The notes under the pieces were generated by a model. It saw only the letters and a list, made by a program, of their open reading frames with translations, did not search any database and was not told the DNA's origin. A program made the position numbers and the translations under genes. 64,000 bases of DNA, from positions 1 through 64,000 of the forward strand of contig QZKD01000018.1 in NCBI GenBank assembly GCA_003605085.1, written 5' to 3'. This document shows, piece after piece, positions 10,299 through 19,230 of this stretch; position 1 is the stretch's first letter, and every line of letters begins with the position of its first letter. Origin of the DNA: Acholeplasma sp. GTDB lineage: Bacteria > Bacillota_I > Bacilli_A > Acholeplasmatales > Acholeplasmataceae.

Positions 10299-11180
10299 TT
10301 ATTCTTTATAATCTGTTAATTTTCGATGTCTTTCTTGATACATCTGATTAAAGTGAATTTTTTCGCTTCCCTTTCGGTAGCCGATAATCGCTTCTAAGTT
10401 CACGTTTTGTCCTGCATTGAAAATATGAGCATCGATATCTGGATGAATTTTTTTAAGATCTGCAATCATCTGTTTGATTTCTCTTCTTTTTGAAGATGTC
10501 TTTTCAGCTACGACTGTGCACCCACAATTCATAGCGTGAATTCCACTCCTTTTTATCCAGCGAATAATATCTTTTTCTTTGATAAACATCATGGGACGAA
10601 TCAGTTCAATCTCTTCAAAGTTTTCAGCTTTGATTTTGGGTACCATCGTCATAAATGTTCCGTTGTAAAACATATTCATCATCGTCGTCTCAATGACATC
10701 ATCAAAGTGATGACCTAGGGCGAGCTTATTGCAGCCAAGTTCTTTAGCGGCATTATATAGGAAACCGCGGCGCATGCGTGCGCACATGTAACATGGGTTT
10801 TCGCTTGCGATTTTTTGAACCACGTGGAAAATATCTGAATTTTTCATGATAAGCGGAATATTTAAATATTCACAATTCTTGGTTAGAAGTTCTTTATTGA
10901 CAACACGAAATCCAGGATCCATCGATAGAAAGACGACTTCAAAAGGTATTTTGTTGTGCTTTTTGAGTTCTTGGAAGAGTTTTGCCATAAGCAAGCTATC
11001 TTTTCCACCTGAGATACCGATCGCGATCTTATCACCTGGTTCGATGAGTTCAAACTCATTGATTGCTTGAACAAAAGGTCTGAAGATATCTTTACGATAC
11101 GTTTGGGTTAAACTTTGTTCAATCTCGTTTAAAGGAAGCTGTGGTGTTTCAACGAGAATGGTTTCACATGCATTAGACAT
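10299..11180 (-). CDS. TtcA-like PP-loop tRNA thiolation ATPase
   Basis: The 293-residue protein has the PP-loop ATP-pyrophosphatase motif SGGKDSLLMAKL near 58-69, the CxxC pair CYMCARMRRG near 133-142, GHHFDDVIET near 156-165, and a further C-G-C (MNCGCTV) near 221. These cysteines match the [4Fe-4S]-binding TtcA/TtuA class, which thiolates tRNA (position C32 for TtcA). The exact target here cannot be told. It begins 2 bases from the DHH gene at 11183 and is probably in the same unit. Confidence 0.85.
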   Translation of the reverse strand: MSNACETILVETPQLPLNEIEQSLTQTYRKDIFRPFVQAINEFELIEPGDKIAIGISGGKDSLLMAKLFQELKKHNKIPFEVVFLSMDPGFRVVNKELLTKNCEYLNIPLIMKNSDIFHVVQKIASENPCYMCARMRRGFLYNAAKELGCNKLALGHHFDDVIETTMMNMFYNGTFMTMVPKIKAENFEEIELIRPMMFIKEKDIIRWIKRSGIHAMNCGCTVVAEKTSSKRREIKQMIADLKKIHPDIDAHIFNAGQNVNLEAIIGYRKGSEKIHFNQMYQERHRKLTDYKE

Positions 11181-11182
11181 TC

Positions 11183-12124
11183 TTATTCACCTTTAAGATG
11201 GGCTTTAACCACATCTTCAGCATCTTTGATAAATGTTGGGAGTTCATCCCAAGAGTTTAATTTACACCCAGCAGCTTTCGCATGTCCGCCACCTTGATAC
11301 TTATTGGCAAGTTCGTTAATGGTGGGACCATTGGAGCGAAGGCGAATCCTAATTTCTGTGGGATATTCCATGAGGAGTGCCCACACCGGGTACCCTTCGA
11401 TACCTCCAATTAAACCCACCATTGAGGCGGCTTGTTCATCTGTCACGCCATATTTTTCGATGACATCTCGTGTCATCTTGATATAAACGACTCCATCACC
11501 CACAATAAAATTGGAGTAAACATATCCCTTTAGAGCAATCATCTCCATGGATTCAACTGAAAGTTGTCTGTCGATATATTCAACATCGACACCCTTTTTG
11601 ATCAAGAGTCCCGCCATTTGATGGGTCAGTTGTGAAACACCACGAAAACGGAATCTTCCGGTATCGGTGACAATCCCCGTATAAAGTGCAATCGCACCTT
11701 CTTCCGTGAGCTTAAGTTCATCTTGAAACTTAGTGTAAAAGTAAGCGATCATTTGTGCACATGATGGGAAATTGGTATCTACCCAGCGCATATGTCCGTA
11801 GTGATCGACTGGGATGTGATGATCTATTTTAATAATATAGTCACCCAGTGTGTAGCGTGGATCAGAAATACGATCTTGAACCGCGGTATCGACAACAATG
11901 GACAAGGCTCCTTGATAGGTATCATCAGAAATGATATCCATCTTACCTACGAAACTGACAAAATCACTGGTTTCACCCACAACATAGACCTTTTTATTAG
12001 GAAAGGATGAAGCGATGATATTTTTTAATCCAAATTGCGCTCCATAACAGTCTCCATCTGGACGCTTATGTCCGTGGATAATAATGGTATTATAGGCTTT
12101 TATTTTATCGAGAATTCTTTGCAT
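11183..12124 (-). CDS. DHH/DHHA1 phosphoesterase (NrnA-like), copy 1
   Basis: NrnA-family enzymes degrade nano-RNA and pAp, and some members split pApA or c-di-AMP. Visible motifs are HGHKRPDGDCYGAQ (motif I), the central VVDTAVQDR and the DHH triad in IIKIDHHIPVD, then the DHHA1 substrate motif GGGHAKAAG near the C-terminus. Length is about 313 residues, typical. I prefer the ATG at 12124; an in-frame ATG at 12142 has no clear ribosome site. It overlaps the end of the upstream paralogue by about 20 bases, so the pair is co-translated. Confidence 0.9.
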   Translation of the reverse strand: MQRILDKIKAYNTIIIHGHKRPDGDCYGAQFGLKNIIASSFPNKKVYVVGETSDFVSFVGKMDIISDDTYQGALSIVVDTAVQDRISDPRYTLGDYIIKIDHHIPVDHYGHMRWVDTNFPSCAQMIAYFYTKFQDELKLTEEGAIALYTGIVTDTGRFRFRGVSQLTHQMAGLLIKKGVDVEYIDRQLSVESMEMIALKGYVYSNFIVGDGVVYIKMTRDVIEKYGVTDEQAASMVGLIGGIEGYPVWALLMEYPTEIRIRLRSNGPTINELANKYQGGGHAKAAGCKLNSWDELPTFIKDAEDVVKAHLKGE

Positions 12125-13064
12125 TGTCTTTTGCCCTTTCATCTAAATCTTTTAGCACGAGTTCTACTTCATTCCAATCCTTTAAACTCGCACCACATGC
12201 TTGATTATGTCCACCACCACCATATTTTTTAGCGATATCGACAATCGTAATTCCACGTGCTCTAAATTCACCAACGATGAGATTGTTTTCAACATCTTCT
12301 GTGAAGTTAGCCCAAATGGGTATTTCTTTAATCCCCGCCATTTGATTGACCATACCTCGCGAAATGGTTTGAAATTCTAGTCCACTTTTTTGAATGAGCT
12401 CAGCATCATTCTTACGATAGGCTACACCGTTTTCGGTGATCTCAAAGTTAGAGAACAAATTCTTTGTAAGTCTTTTTTGAAGAGGTTCTGTGTAAATAAA
12501 ATCATAGAACTCTTGAACCGAAGGCTCAAATCTTGTGATATAAGAAGCGAGTTCAAATGTCTTTGTGGGATTATTTAAATATAAGAATCTTCCTGTATCC
12601 GTGACCATACCTCCATAAAGATAGGTCGCTGCTTCAGGGGTGACCCGAAGATTCGATTCTTTGATGAGATCGACAATCATTTCACTTGCTGATGCAAAGG
12701 TAGCATCGCGATAAAAGAGGGTCACTTTTTCGATATCGGTATCATTTTGGTGATGATCGATAATGATTAAATCACTTGCTAGTTGATAGCGATCATCAGA
12801 AACAAGTCTTGATACAGAAACATCTGTGATGATGGCAAGCGCATTGATATAATACGCATCAGGGATGGTATCCATCTTCGCGAGATAGACCATGTCGTTG
12901 GAGTCTCCAACGACATAAACTTTCTTTTCAGGATAGTTTTCTTTAATGGTTAAATAAAGCCCATATTGGGAACCAATCGCATCCATATCAGGACGTGAGT
13001 GGCGATGGATAATGATTTGATCATACGATTCAATAAGGCGGATGATGTTTTTCTTGATGGTCAT
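12105..13064 (-). CDS. DHH/DHHA1 phosphoesterase (NrnA-like), copy 2
   Basis: This is a 319-residue paralogue of the next gene, with HRHSRPDMDAIGSQ (motif I, Asp-x-Asp), ITDVSVSRL, IIDHHQNDTD (DHH) and the DHHA1 motif GGGHNQACG. All expected metal ligands are present, so it should be active. It heads the unit; an extended -10 (TGATATACT) lies just upstream in 13095-13110. Two divergent copies side by side suggest different substrates, such as short oligonucleotides for one and c-di-AMP/pApA for the other. That split is inference. Confidence 0.9.
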   Translation of the reverse strand: MTIKKNIIRLIESYDQIIIHRHSRPDMDAIGSQYGLYLTIKENYPEKKVYVVGDSNDMVYLAKMDTIPDAYYINALAIITDVSVSRLVSDDRYQLASDLIIIDHHQNDTDIEKVTLFYRDATFASASEMIVDLIKESNLRVTPEAATYLYGGMVTDTGRFLYLNNPTKTFELASYITRFEPSVQEFYDFIYTEPLQKRLTKNLFSNFEITENGVAYRKNDAELIQKSGLEFQTISRGMVNQMAGIKEIPIWANFTEDVENNLIVGEFRARGITIVDIAKKYGGGGHNQACGASLKDWNEVELVLKDLDERAKDNAKNSR

Positions 13065-13119
13065 AGTTTTCCTTATTCCTTTCCTAACATATTATGATAG
13101 TATATCATATTTGGGTGAA

Positions 13120-13142
13120 AAAAGCGATAAAACATCGCTTTT
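13120..13142 (-). terminator. Terminator ending the nuclease locus
   Basis: The stem AAAAGCGAT/ATCGCTTTT with a 5-base loop is followed on the minus strand by T residues, just past the stop of the membrane protein at 13152. Confidence 0.85.
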
Positions 13143-13151
13143 CCTAACGCT

Positions 13152-13961
13152 TTATTGAAGACGATCTAAATCCTTCTTTAGTGCTTCTGTCGGATCTTTA
13201 CGACCTAATTTTTTGTTTCGATATTTAAAAATGAGATAGGTGATTAGGCTGGATAAGATGATGTAAATGGATAGGTTTCTAATGACAATAGGTTTTGTAT
13301 CAATAATGACTTCGGGAGATAGTGCATAGTGAAGATCCTCTTCACTTGGGGCATCATTATGAATGGCGATATATGACTCTAACTCTTCTTTAATGACAAA
13401 GTCATCTTCTTGAAGATCGAGCTCAATCTCAAATAGCACATCTTCGTTTTGATAGACTTTAAACCCGGTGATGGGCTCAAAAACCAAACTTGGATTATAA
13501 AAGATTTCGCGTCTAGCAAACATGGTCGCTGTTTCTGCATTCATCACAGAATAGACAGGTAAATCAAAATACCGGTATCCCACATAGTCAATCGTGGCAC
13601 TTTCTTGAACAAATTGAACCTGAAAGAATTCGGTCTGTAGTGGTCCATCATCTTGGATCATCAAGACATGGATGCCATCCACAACCACAAGTTCATCTTC
13701 AAGAAGACGAATATACGCCACTTCATAGATTTTGACCTGATACATGACTCCTGAATCTTCAACGATTTCATCGAAAAGCAATGTAGGATTGTAATAACGC
13801 GTGGGCATGAAAGCTTCATATGTGCTTGATTCAAGTGCTTCTCTTCCTCTTTCTTGAAGTTCTATTGTTCTTGCATATGAATCACTTAGATTATAGACAA
13901 AGATGAGTCCTAGTGCGATTCCTAAAGCGTAAAGAATACGATTGATATACTTTAAGACCAT
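13152..13961 (-). CDS. Membrane protein coupled to the nuclease lipoprotein, unknown function
   Basis: The product is about 269 residues with one membrane helix near the N-terminus (ILYALGIALGLIFVYNL), an external-looking middle of about 200 residues rich in acidic and aromatic residues with no motif I know, a second helix near the C-terminus (IYIILSSLITYLIF) and a basic tail. I choose the ATG at 13961, which overlaps the stop of the upstream nuclease gene as TAATG; upstream in-frame ATGs lie inside that gene. Tight coupling suggests it works with the nuclease, for example as a membrane partner. That is inference. Confidence 0.65.
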   Translation of the reverse strand: MVLKYINRILYALGIALGLIFVYNLSDSYARTIELQERGREALESSTYEAFMPTRYYNPTLLFDEIVEDSGVMYQVKIYEVAYIRLLEDELVVVDGIHVLMIQDDGPLQTEFFQVQFVQESATIDYVGYRYFDLPVYSVMNAETATMFARREIFYNPSLVFEPITGFKVYQNEDVLFEIELDLQEDDFVIKEELESYIAIHNDAPSEEDLHYALSPEVIIDTKPIVIRNLSIYIILSSLITYLIFKYRNKKLGRKDPTEALKKDLDRLQ

Positions 13962-15391
13962 TATCCCCATACCCCCAGTCCTAAAGACTTGGCGTAACTT
14001 TCCGCGTTGGTCATCCAACGGGCAAGAGGGATTCCGTTAAAGATCAATGCTTGAGTGGAATCTTGATAATTGTTTTGACTGTAACCGTTTAAAACTATTT
14101 CATAATTGAGTAACACACCATCTGCCCAAATGAGTGCAAGATATCTTCCGTATGTATCCACGTTTCCAGAGATAGGATCATGCATTAAGTAAATGATGTT
14201 TGCTTGTGATAGTTTTGTCCCGACAAAGTTTTTCGCGTTGGTTGCGACAATGCCGCTGCCCGTTTCTGGGGTATCAATACCGATAAAACGTACACGATTG
14301 TCATAGAGAAATCCTGGGGTGAATTGAGCGGTGTCTCCATCGTTATTGGACACAAATTCAACTTCAATCATCCCGTAAGGTTCACTGAAGGGAATACTTA
14401 GATACTCAGTGTTAAATGTAAAGGTTACAGGATACGTGACAGGGTGACTTCCGAAGGGTTCGACATAGTTGATTGCATAGGTGTCCCACTCTTCAATATT
14501 GAAGGTAACGGTGGGTTCTTGAATGTTTGTTTTTCTGATAAGTGTGCGATTATCCAAATAGAATAGACCCCACCCAATGTTACCTAAAACATCAATCATT
14601 GTCTCATCGTTCTGTCTTAGGACAATGGTGTCATTCCCATTAAAAATGAGTCGTGAGTGAAGATCATCTGCGACATTTTTTATGGATTCATCAGCTCCAG
14701 AATAGGCAATAACATACGTTTGATGAGCTCCTAAATATCCTGAAAGCTCAATGATTGTCATCGCTGCTTCTGAACCATCAGAATAGATCGCAATCTCAAA
14801 CAAAGATAGATCGATATCTTCTTCTGAGACATTAAAAAGTTCAATGGCACGATTGTTTAAACTACCTTCTAAATATTTAGAAATGATTAAACTGCGATTG
14901 ATTTCAGGGATTGGTTTCGCGATATAGATTAAGATGTTTGCCCCAGAGGCAACGAGTTGTCCTGCGTAGTTATTATTGCCATAAGCAACATAATAACCTT
15001 CCTCAGTATCATTGGTTTCAAAGAATTGAAACTCAAGGACGACATCAATTTTTGAAATTTCAGTAAGAATTTCTAATTGACTTAATCCTCTTAGATCAGG
15101 CAATCTATTCTCATGGGTGGCTAGATAGATGATGAGGCTTGTATTGGGTTCGAGTGTATCACCAGCAACAATCAAATCATGATACGAAACAAAACGACCT
15201 TCGGGAATGGTGTTATTCACCACGGTTTCAAAGGTGATGTTAAGGGGGAGTTCTGCAAAGATATTTTCAATTTGTGTTTGGGTCATACCGTTAATATTAG
15301 GGACCGTAACGGTAGCGATTTCTTCTTCACACGATAGTAAACCTATCGATAAGAAAAAGAGTGCGCTGAGCATCATTATTTTTTTTATCAT
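13961..15391 (-). CDS. Secreted lipoprotein nuclease: PASTA-PASTA-lamin tail-SNase
   Basis: The 476-residue protein has a signal with lipobox ending at Cys21, two PASTA-like repeats (about 28-94 and 95-160), a lamin-tail domain (about 165-310, with SKYLEG and NNRAIELFN) and a staphylococcal-nuclease domain (about 340-470). The nuclease keeps DGDT (351-354), RFIGIDTPE (Arg368, Asp373, Glu376) and the second Arg in TYGRYLA (Arg416), so it should be active as a Ca-dependent nuclease outside the cell. I choose the ATG at 15391, 7 bases from AAGGAG; 15394 is the alternative. It has its own promoter, and couples to 13152-13961. Confidence 0.85.
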   Translation of the reverse strand: MIKKIMMLSALFFLSIGLLSCEEEIATVTVPNINGMTQTQIENIFAELPLNITFETVVNNTIPEGRFVSYHDLIVAGDTLEPNTSLIIYLATHENRLPDLRGLSQLEILTEISKIDVVLEFQFFETNDTEEGYYVAYGNNNYAGQLVASGANILIYIAKPIPEINRSLIISKYLEGSLNNRAIELFNVSEEDIDLSLFEIAIYSDGSEAAMTIIELSGYLGAHQTYVIAYSGADESIKNVADDLHSRLIFNGNDTIVLRQNDETMIDVLGNIGWGLFYLDNRTLIRKTNIQEPTVTFNIEEWDTYAINYVEPFGSHPVTYPVTFTFNTEYLSIPFSEPYGMIEVEFVSNNDGDTAQFTPGFLYDNRVRFIGIDTPETGSGIVATNAKNFVGTKLSQANIIYLMHDPISGNVDTYGRYLALIWADGVLLNYEIVLNGYSQNNYQDSTQALIFNGIPLARWMTNAESYAKSLGLGVWG

Positions 15392-15415
15392 CATAAATCT
15401 CCTTGTGGTAGAGGT

Positions 15416-15444
15416 ATTATAACATAAAATGTTATGATAGTCAC
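15416..15444 (-). promoter_or_regulatory. Promoter with overlapping palindrome upstream of the second nuclease gene
   Basis: On the minus strand GTGACT (15439-15444) and TATAAT (15416-15421) are 17 bases apart. A palindrome, ATAACAT-3-ATGTTAT (15419-15435), overlaps the -10 and spacer, a place where a bound repressor would block transcription. The terminator at 15474-15503 separates it from the upstream operon. Confidence 0.5.
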
Positions 15445-15473
15445 TCCTGTAGAATTTATGGGAAATGATAAAA

Positions 15474-15503
15474 AAAAGACGCATGATTGCTCACGCGTCT
15501 TTT
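15474..15503 (-). terminator. Terminator of the ABC-nuclease operon
   Basis: The stem AAAAGACGC/GCGTCTTTT (12-base loop) is followed by eight or so T on the minus strand, about 20 bases after the stop of the 1232-residue protein. Confidence 0.9.
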
Positions 15504-15521
15504 AATAAAATCATTTAAAAA

Positions 15522-18500
15522 CTAGCTTAATGTGTGTGAACCTAAGAAGGTGAATGTATCAACTGGATTAGCAACCCATTGTGTACCATCAAACGTTGCG
15601 GTTGGTCTTAAAACTGAACCTGCTCTAACGAGTGTATATTCAGCTGTAGTACCTGTTCCTGCAACCCATGAAGAACCTGGATCAACACCAATAACACCAA
15701 TGACATCGATAACGACTTCACCAAGGAGTAATGCAACTGCATCATCCCCATTGAAATAAGTGATGGTAGACACTAAGTCACCAACAGCAATAATCGCTGC
15801 ATTTGCACTTGAATTGTAGATAACGAAGACTTCACCTGGAGCTAATGTTCCAGTCAAGACAATATTGTTACCATAAGTTGCACTACCATTGGAATATAGA
15901 GCAACCTTATACTGTGTTAAATCAATGGTTTCTACGGTTGGATTGTAGATTTCAACGGCCTTATTGTTTGAAGAACCTTCAATATATTCAGAGAAGAACA
16001 ATTCGTTAGCATGATAACCTAAATACATCGATGTATCTTGTGGGAAAGCAACCCATTGGGTAGAAGGATCATAGACTTGGTCCATATCGAGTTTACCCAT
16101 CTTGATGGCTGCTTTACGAACAAGTGTCATTTCACCGGTAACGACACCACTAACTGACCATGTTGAACCTGGATCAACACCAAATTGTCCAATACTATCG
16201 ATGACATCAGTACCGTTCTTCAGAACGACCACATCATCACCATTGTAAGAAACAACGTTTGGATACGCTGGAGCAACGATATCAGCGAGTGCTAAGAAAG
16301 TTGCATTTGCTTGTGGGTTAACGATAACAACAACATCACCAGGAAGAAGTGTTCCAGTTAATGTTTGGGTTGTTAAAGCTGTTGTTGAACCGTTTGAGTA
16401 AAGTTCAACAGTATAACCACTTAAATCTACAGAAACATTGAGAGGGTTATAGATTTCTAAAGCTTTGTTGTTTGAAGATCCTTCAATATATTCTGAGAAG
16501 AATAAATCTGCTACTTGAGGAGCAACGGCTTCAGTTCCAACTTCAATGACGAACTCAACCACTTTTTCAACAGTGTTAAGTGTTAATGTTGCAGTTAAAG
16601 TGACAGAAACGATACCGGAGACTGGAGGTACAACTGCGCCGGTTGTTGGATCAATCACTGCATTGTCAGACGATGTCCAAGCAATAGCAGAACCATTGGT
16701 ACCTGTTGCAGCTAATGTTAATGTGGTTGCTGTTTCATACTTAGCATCGAAATCTAATGCTTTTGCATCTAAAGCAACTTTGCTGACATCATTAAGTGTT
16801 GCAGCTGTTAGAACGGTTGTATCTGTGTAATAGAAGAATGGTTTATTTGACCAAGCCATTGGATTAGTTACATCAAAGAGTTGACCGACAGTAATTGCAG
16901 TTAATGCATCAGCTGCAACTTGGCTTAATGCTTTTCTTGAATCCCACTTCATTTGGATGGTTAATCCTGAAGCGAGTTGTTCGAATGTCACTGTAACATT
17001 ACCATAAGAGTCAGAAGACTTAGCAGTGACATAAAGTTGTGTTAATGTTACGAGTTGTCCCTGATAAGGAAGCATATCGGTAGCATTTAATCCAATAGCA
17101 TCAACATTCATTGCGGTTGGCATAGTTGCATCGCCTACTGCATTGATGGCTGTTGGAGCAATTTGTCTCATACCACTATAAACTGATCTTGAACCAAAGA
17201 CTTCAACTTCTTTACCTAAATTCGCGGTTAAGAATGCTAACATCGTCGCATCAGCTGTATAGATGGCAATACCACCTGTTTCATCTTGAATAAAGAATGT
17301 ACGATAGTATTCAGCGGTTGTAACAATACCTGTTGTACGTACTCTATTACCAGTTGCTGTATTAATAACTTCTAGAATAGAAAGAACAGGAAGTTCACCA
17401 ACCTTAAAGGTGACAGTGAATGTATCTGTTGCTTCGCCACGGGTTAAGGTTGCAGTTAAGGTAACATCTTCTTGTCCAGCTGCTGGCATAGTGACAGCAC
17501 CGGTAGATGCGTTAACTAAAACGTTATTGGATGACCAAGCAATAGTAGTACCTAAAACATAAGTTGGTAAAGTTAATGTTGTTGCAGCTTCATAGGCATT
17601 CACAAAGAGTGGTGCCAATGAGTTCTTAGCTACTGCGACAATACCTGCATCATCAAGACTTGTTTGAACATCATCTTCGGTTTCTGTGAAGATAAATGTG
17701 AAGATATTTCTATCTGTTCTGAGTGAATAGAGAATAACATTTAATGTCACTTCAAGACCGTTGAATGCACGGAGTGCAGCAATATTGGACTTGTAGTAAA
17801 TCATTAATGCATTGGTCTTAAATGGAGAATTTGCTGAAGAATCGATGAGTGATCCATCATGGTTGGTATTGACTAAGAATGTATCATAGTTACCTGTGCC
17901 TTGAGATTGGACTTTAGCTGTGATAGTAATATAATCATAGGTAAATGGAGCTTCAGCGGTATAAGATGTTGGTAATGTTGCAATATAGTCAGAAATTGAT
18001 GTTGTGACTTCTCTTGGAGCAAGAACTTCAGGAGCTGCTTCAGAATCCACAAGGATAACTGGCTTATTCGCATCTGCAGTTGCGTTTAATTGGTAAGAAC
18101 CAAAGTAGTAGTCTACCATACCTGTGATGGTGAAGACTTCGCCTGCAACCACTTTCGCTGGTGGGTTACCGCCAGTATAGACGAAGAGGAGTTCAACGCC
18201 ATCAGTGAACATGTAACCATCTGTCGTAACACCAACGATAGTAACATCTGGAATCTTGACGTATGAATCTTCGCCGAGTGCTAATGCTTCCGCAATGGTA
18301 GCTACATCAGTAGATGGTGCGAATGGAAGGACAATGACTTCAAATTCTTTGGTCATTGTTAAACCAGCATAACGAAGCGTTGCTGTTAATACAACAGTGG
18401 CTTGTTCTGGTGAACGAGTGACCACACCTGTGTTCGAAACAACTTCTGTGTTGCTGGATGACCATTCCACTTCAACGTCGTATTGACCAACGGTTAATGG

Positions 18501-19220
18501 AAGTTCGATATCAGCTGCAACACCATTAGAAATACCTGCAAGGAGTAATGAATCAGTAGCTTCTTGAATAATCAAGGTTGCGGGTTTTTCTGTGTAAGCT
18601 AAAACTTTGATGACGAAATCTCTAGTTTCTCCACCGATGGTTGCGGTTAAGATGACAGTTTGATCAGTCGTGCCATATGCTGGACGAGCGACAGTTCCAT
18701 CTGTACCTAACACTGCTTCATTGGTTGAAGCCCAAGTGATGGGAAGACCAAGGGATTCCATTGGTAAAGTGATTGCAACAGTGACACCATCTGCTGATTC
18801 CCCGCGTGCGTAATCAATATAGATCGCATCGAGAGCATCGAGTGGGTCAATGACAACGTCTGCCGCTTTGACAGTGACATAATATTGTCTTGTTCTTGAA
18901 TATTCACCATACGTCAATGTCGCAGTCAAACTAACACCTGTATCAGTTGCAGGACGAGTAACCACACCAGTGTTGCTAACAACAGCGGGATCGCTTGATT
19001 CCCATGTGATGGTTACTTCGCCAACCGAAGTAACGAGGGTTAGATTTTGTGTGACCATACTTTCACTATCGCCTGTTGCGTAAGTAATCGCTACAGAATC
19101 AATGGCTGCATCTACTAATGCTTGTTCATCTTCGCCGCAAGCGACTAAGGTGAAGACAGCAAGTAGCATAACCACTAAAGATAGCAAACCTTTAGTAAAA
19201 CTAAATCTTTTTGTATTCAT
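15522..19220 (-). CDS. Giant surface lipoprotein with Ig-like, OB-like and two lamin-tail domains
   Basis: The 1232-residue protein has a signal and lipobox ending at Cys28. Five Ig-like repeats of the atrophied bacterial Ig type are seen, at about 31-118, 119-207, 212-298, 520-607 and 810-895, each with a W-x-S-x-[DN] strand, a G-x-[VA] turn and a final TLTATL-like strand. Between them are OB-fold-like stretches (about 303-515 and 612-800) like those in YhcR-type nucleases. The C-terminus has two lamin-tail domains (about 905-1066 and 1072-1229) that share the motif LFFSEYIEGSSNNKA. I see no catalytic motif. It starts 10 bases after the nuclease gene and is probably a surface binding or scaffold protein for nucleic acid capture (inference). 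Confidence 0.8.
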   Translation of the reverse strand: MNTKRFSFTKGLLSLVVMLLAVFTLVACGEDEQALVDAAIDSVAITYATGDSESMVTQNLTLVTSVGEVTITWESSDPAVVSNTGVVTRPATDTGVSLTATLTYGEYSRTRQYYVTVKAADVVIDPLDALDAIYIDYARGESADGVTVAITLPMESLGLPITWASTNEAVLGTDGTVARPAYGTTDQTVILTATIGGETRDFVIKVLAYTEKPATLIIQEATDSLLLAGISNGVAADIELPLTVGQYDVEVEWSSSNTEVVSNTGVVTRSPEQATVVLTATLRYAGLTMTKEFEVIVLPFAPSTDVATIAEALALGEDSYVKIPDVTIVGVTTDGYMFTDGVELLFVYTGGNPPAKVVAGEVFTITGMVDYYFGSYQLNATADANKPVILVDSEAAPEVLAPREVTTSISDYIATLPTSYTAEAPFTYDYITITAKVQSQGTGNYDTFLVNTNHDGSLIDSSANSPFKTNALMIYYKSNIAALRAFNGLEVTLNVILYSLRTDRNIFTFIFTETEDDVQTSLDDAGIVAVAKNSLAPLFVNAYEAATTLTLPTYVLGTTIAWSSNNVLVNASTGAVTMPAAGQEDVTLTATLTRGEATDTFTVTFKVGELPVLSILEVINTATGNRVRTTGIVTTAEYYRTFFIQDETGGIAIYTADATMLAFLTANLGKEVEVFGSRSVYSGMRQIAPTAINAVGDATMPTAMNVDAIGLNATDMLPYQGQLVTLTQLYVTAKSSDSYGNVTVTFEQLASGLTIQMKWDSRKALSQVAADALTAITVGQLFDVTNPMAWSNKPFFYYTDTTVLTAATLNDVSKVALDAKALDFDAKYETATTLTLAATGTNGSAIAWTSSDNAVIDPTTGAVVPPVSGIVSVTLTATLTLNTVEKVVEFVIEVGTEAVAPQVADLFFSEYIEGSSNNKALEIYNPLNVSVDLSGYTVELYSNGSTTALTTQTLTGTLLPGDVVVIVNPQANATFLALADIVAPAYPNVVSYNGDDVVVLKNGTDVIDSIGQFGVDPGSTWSVSGVVTGEMTLVRKAAIKMGKLDMDQVYDPSTQWVAFPQDTSMYLGYHANELFFSEYIEGSSNNKAVEIYNPTVETIDLTQYKVALYSNGSATYGNNIVLTGTLAPGEVFVIYNSSANAAIIAVGDLVSTITYFNGDDAVALLLGEVVIDVIGVIGVDPGSSWVAGTGTTAEYTLVRAGSVLRPTATFDGTQWVANPVDTFTFLGSHTLS

Positions 19221-19230
19221 GACTTTCCTC

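Noticed and set aside
15532-16830. Open frames on the plus strand inside the giant surface-protein gene
   Set aside because: They run antisense to a gene with signal peptide, clear domains and terminator, have Ser/Thr/Val-rich low-complexity products and no ribosome site.
15522-19220. Repeated blocks that might suggest a CRISPR or tandem DNA repeat
   Set aside because: The likeness is at the protein level (Ig-like and lamin-tail domains) and diverged in DNA; there are no regular short repeats with spacers.
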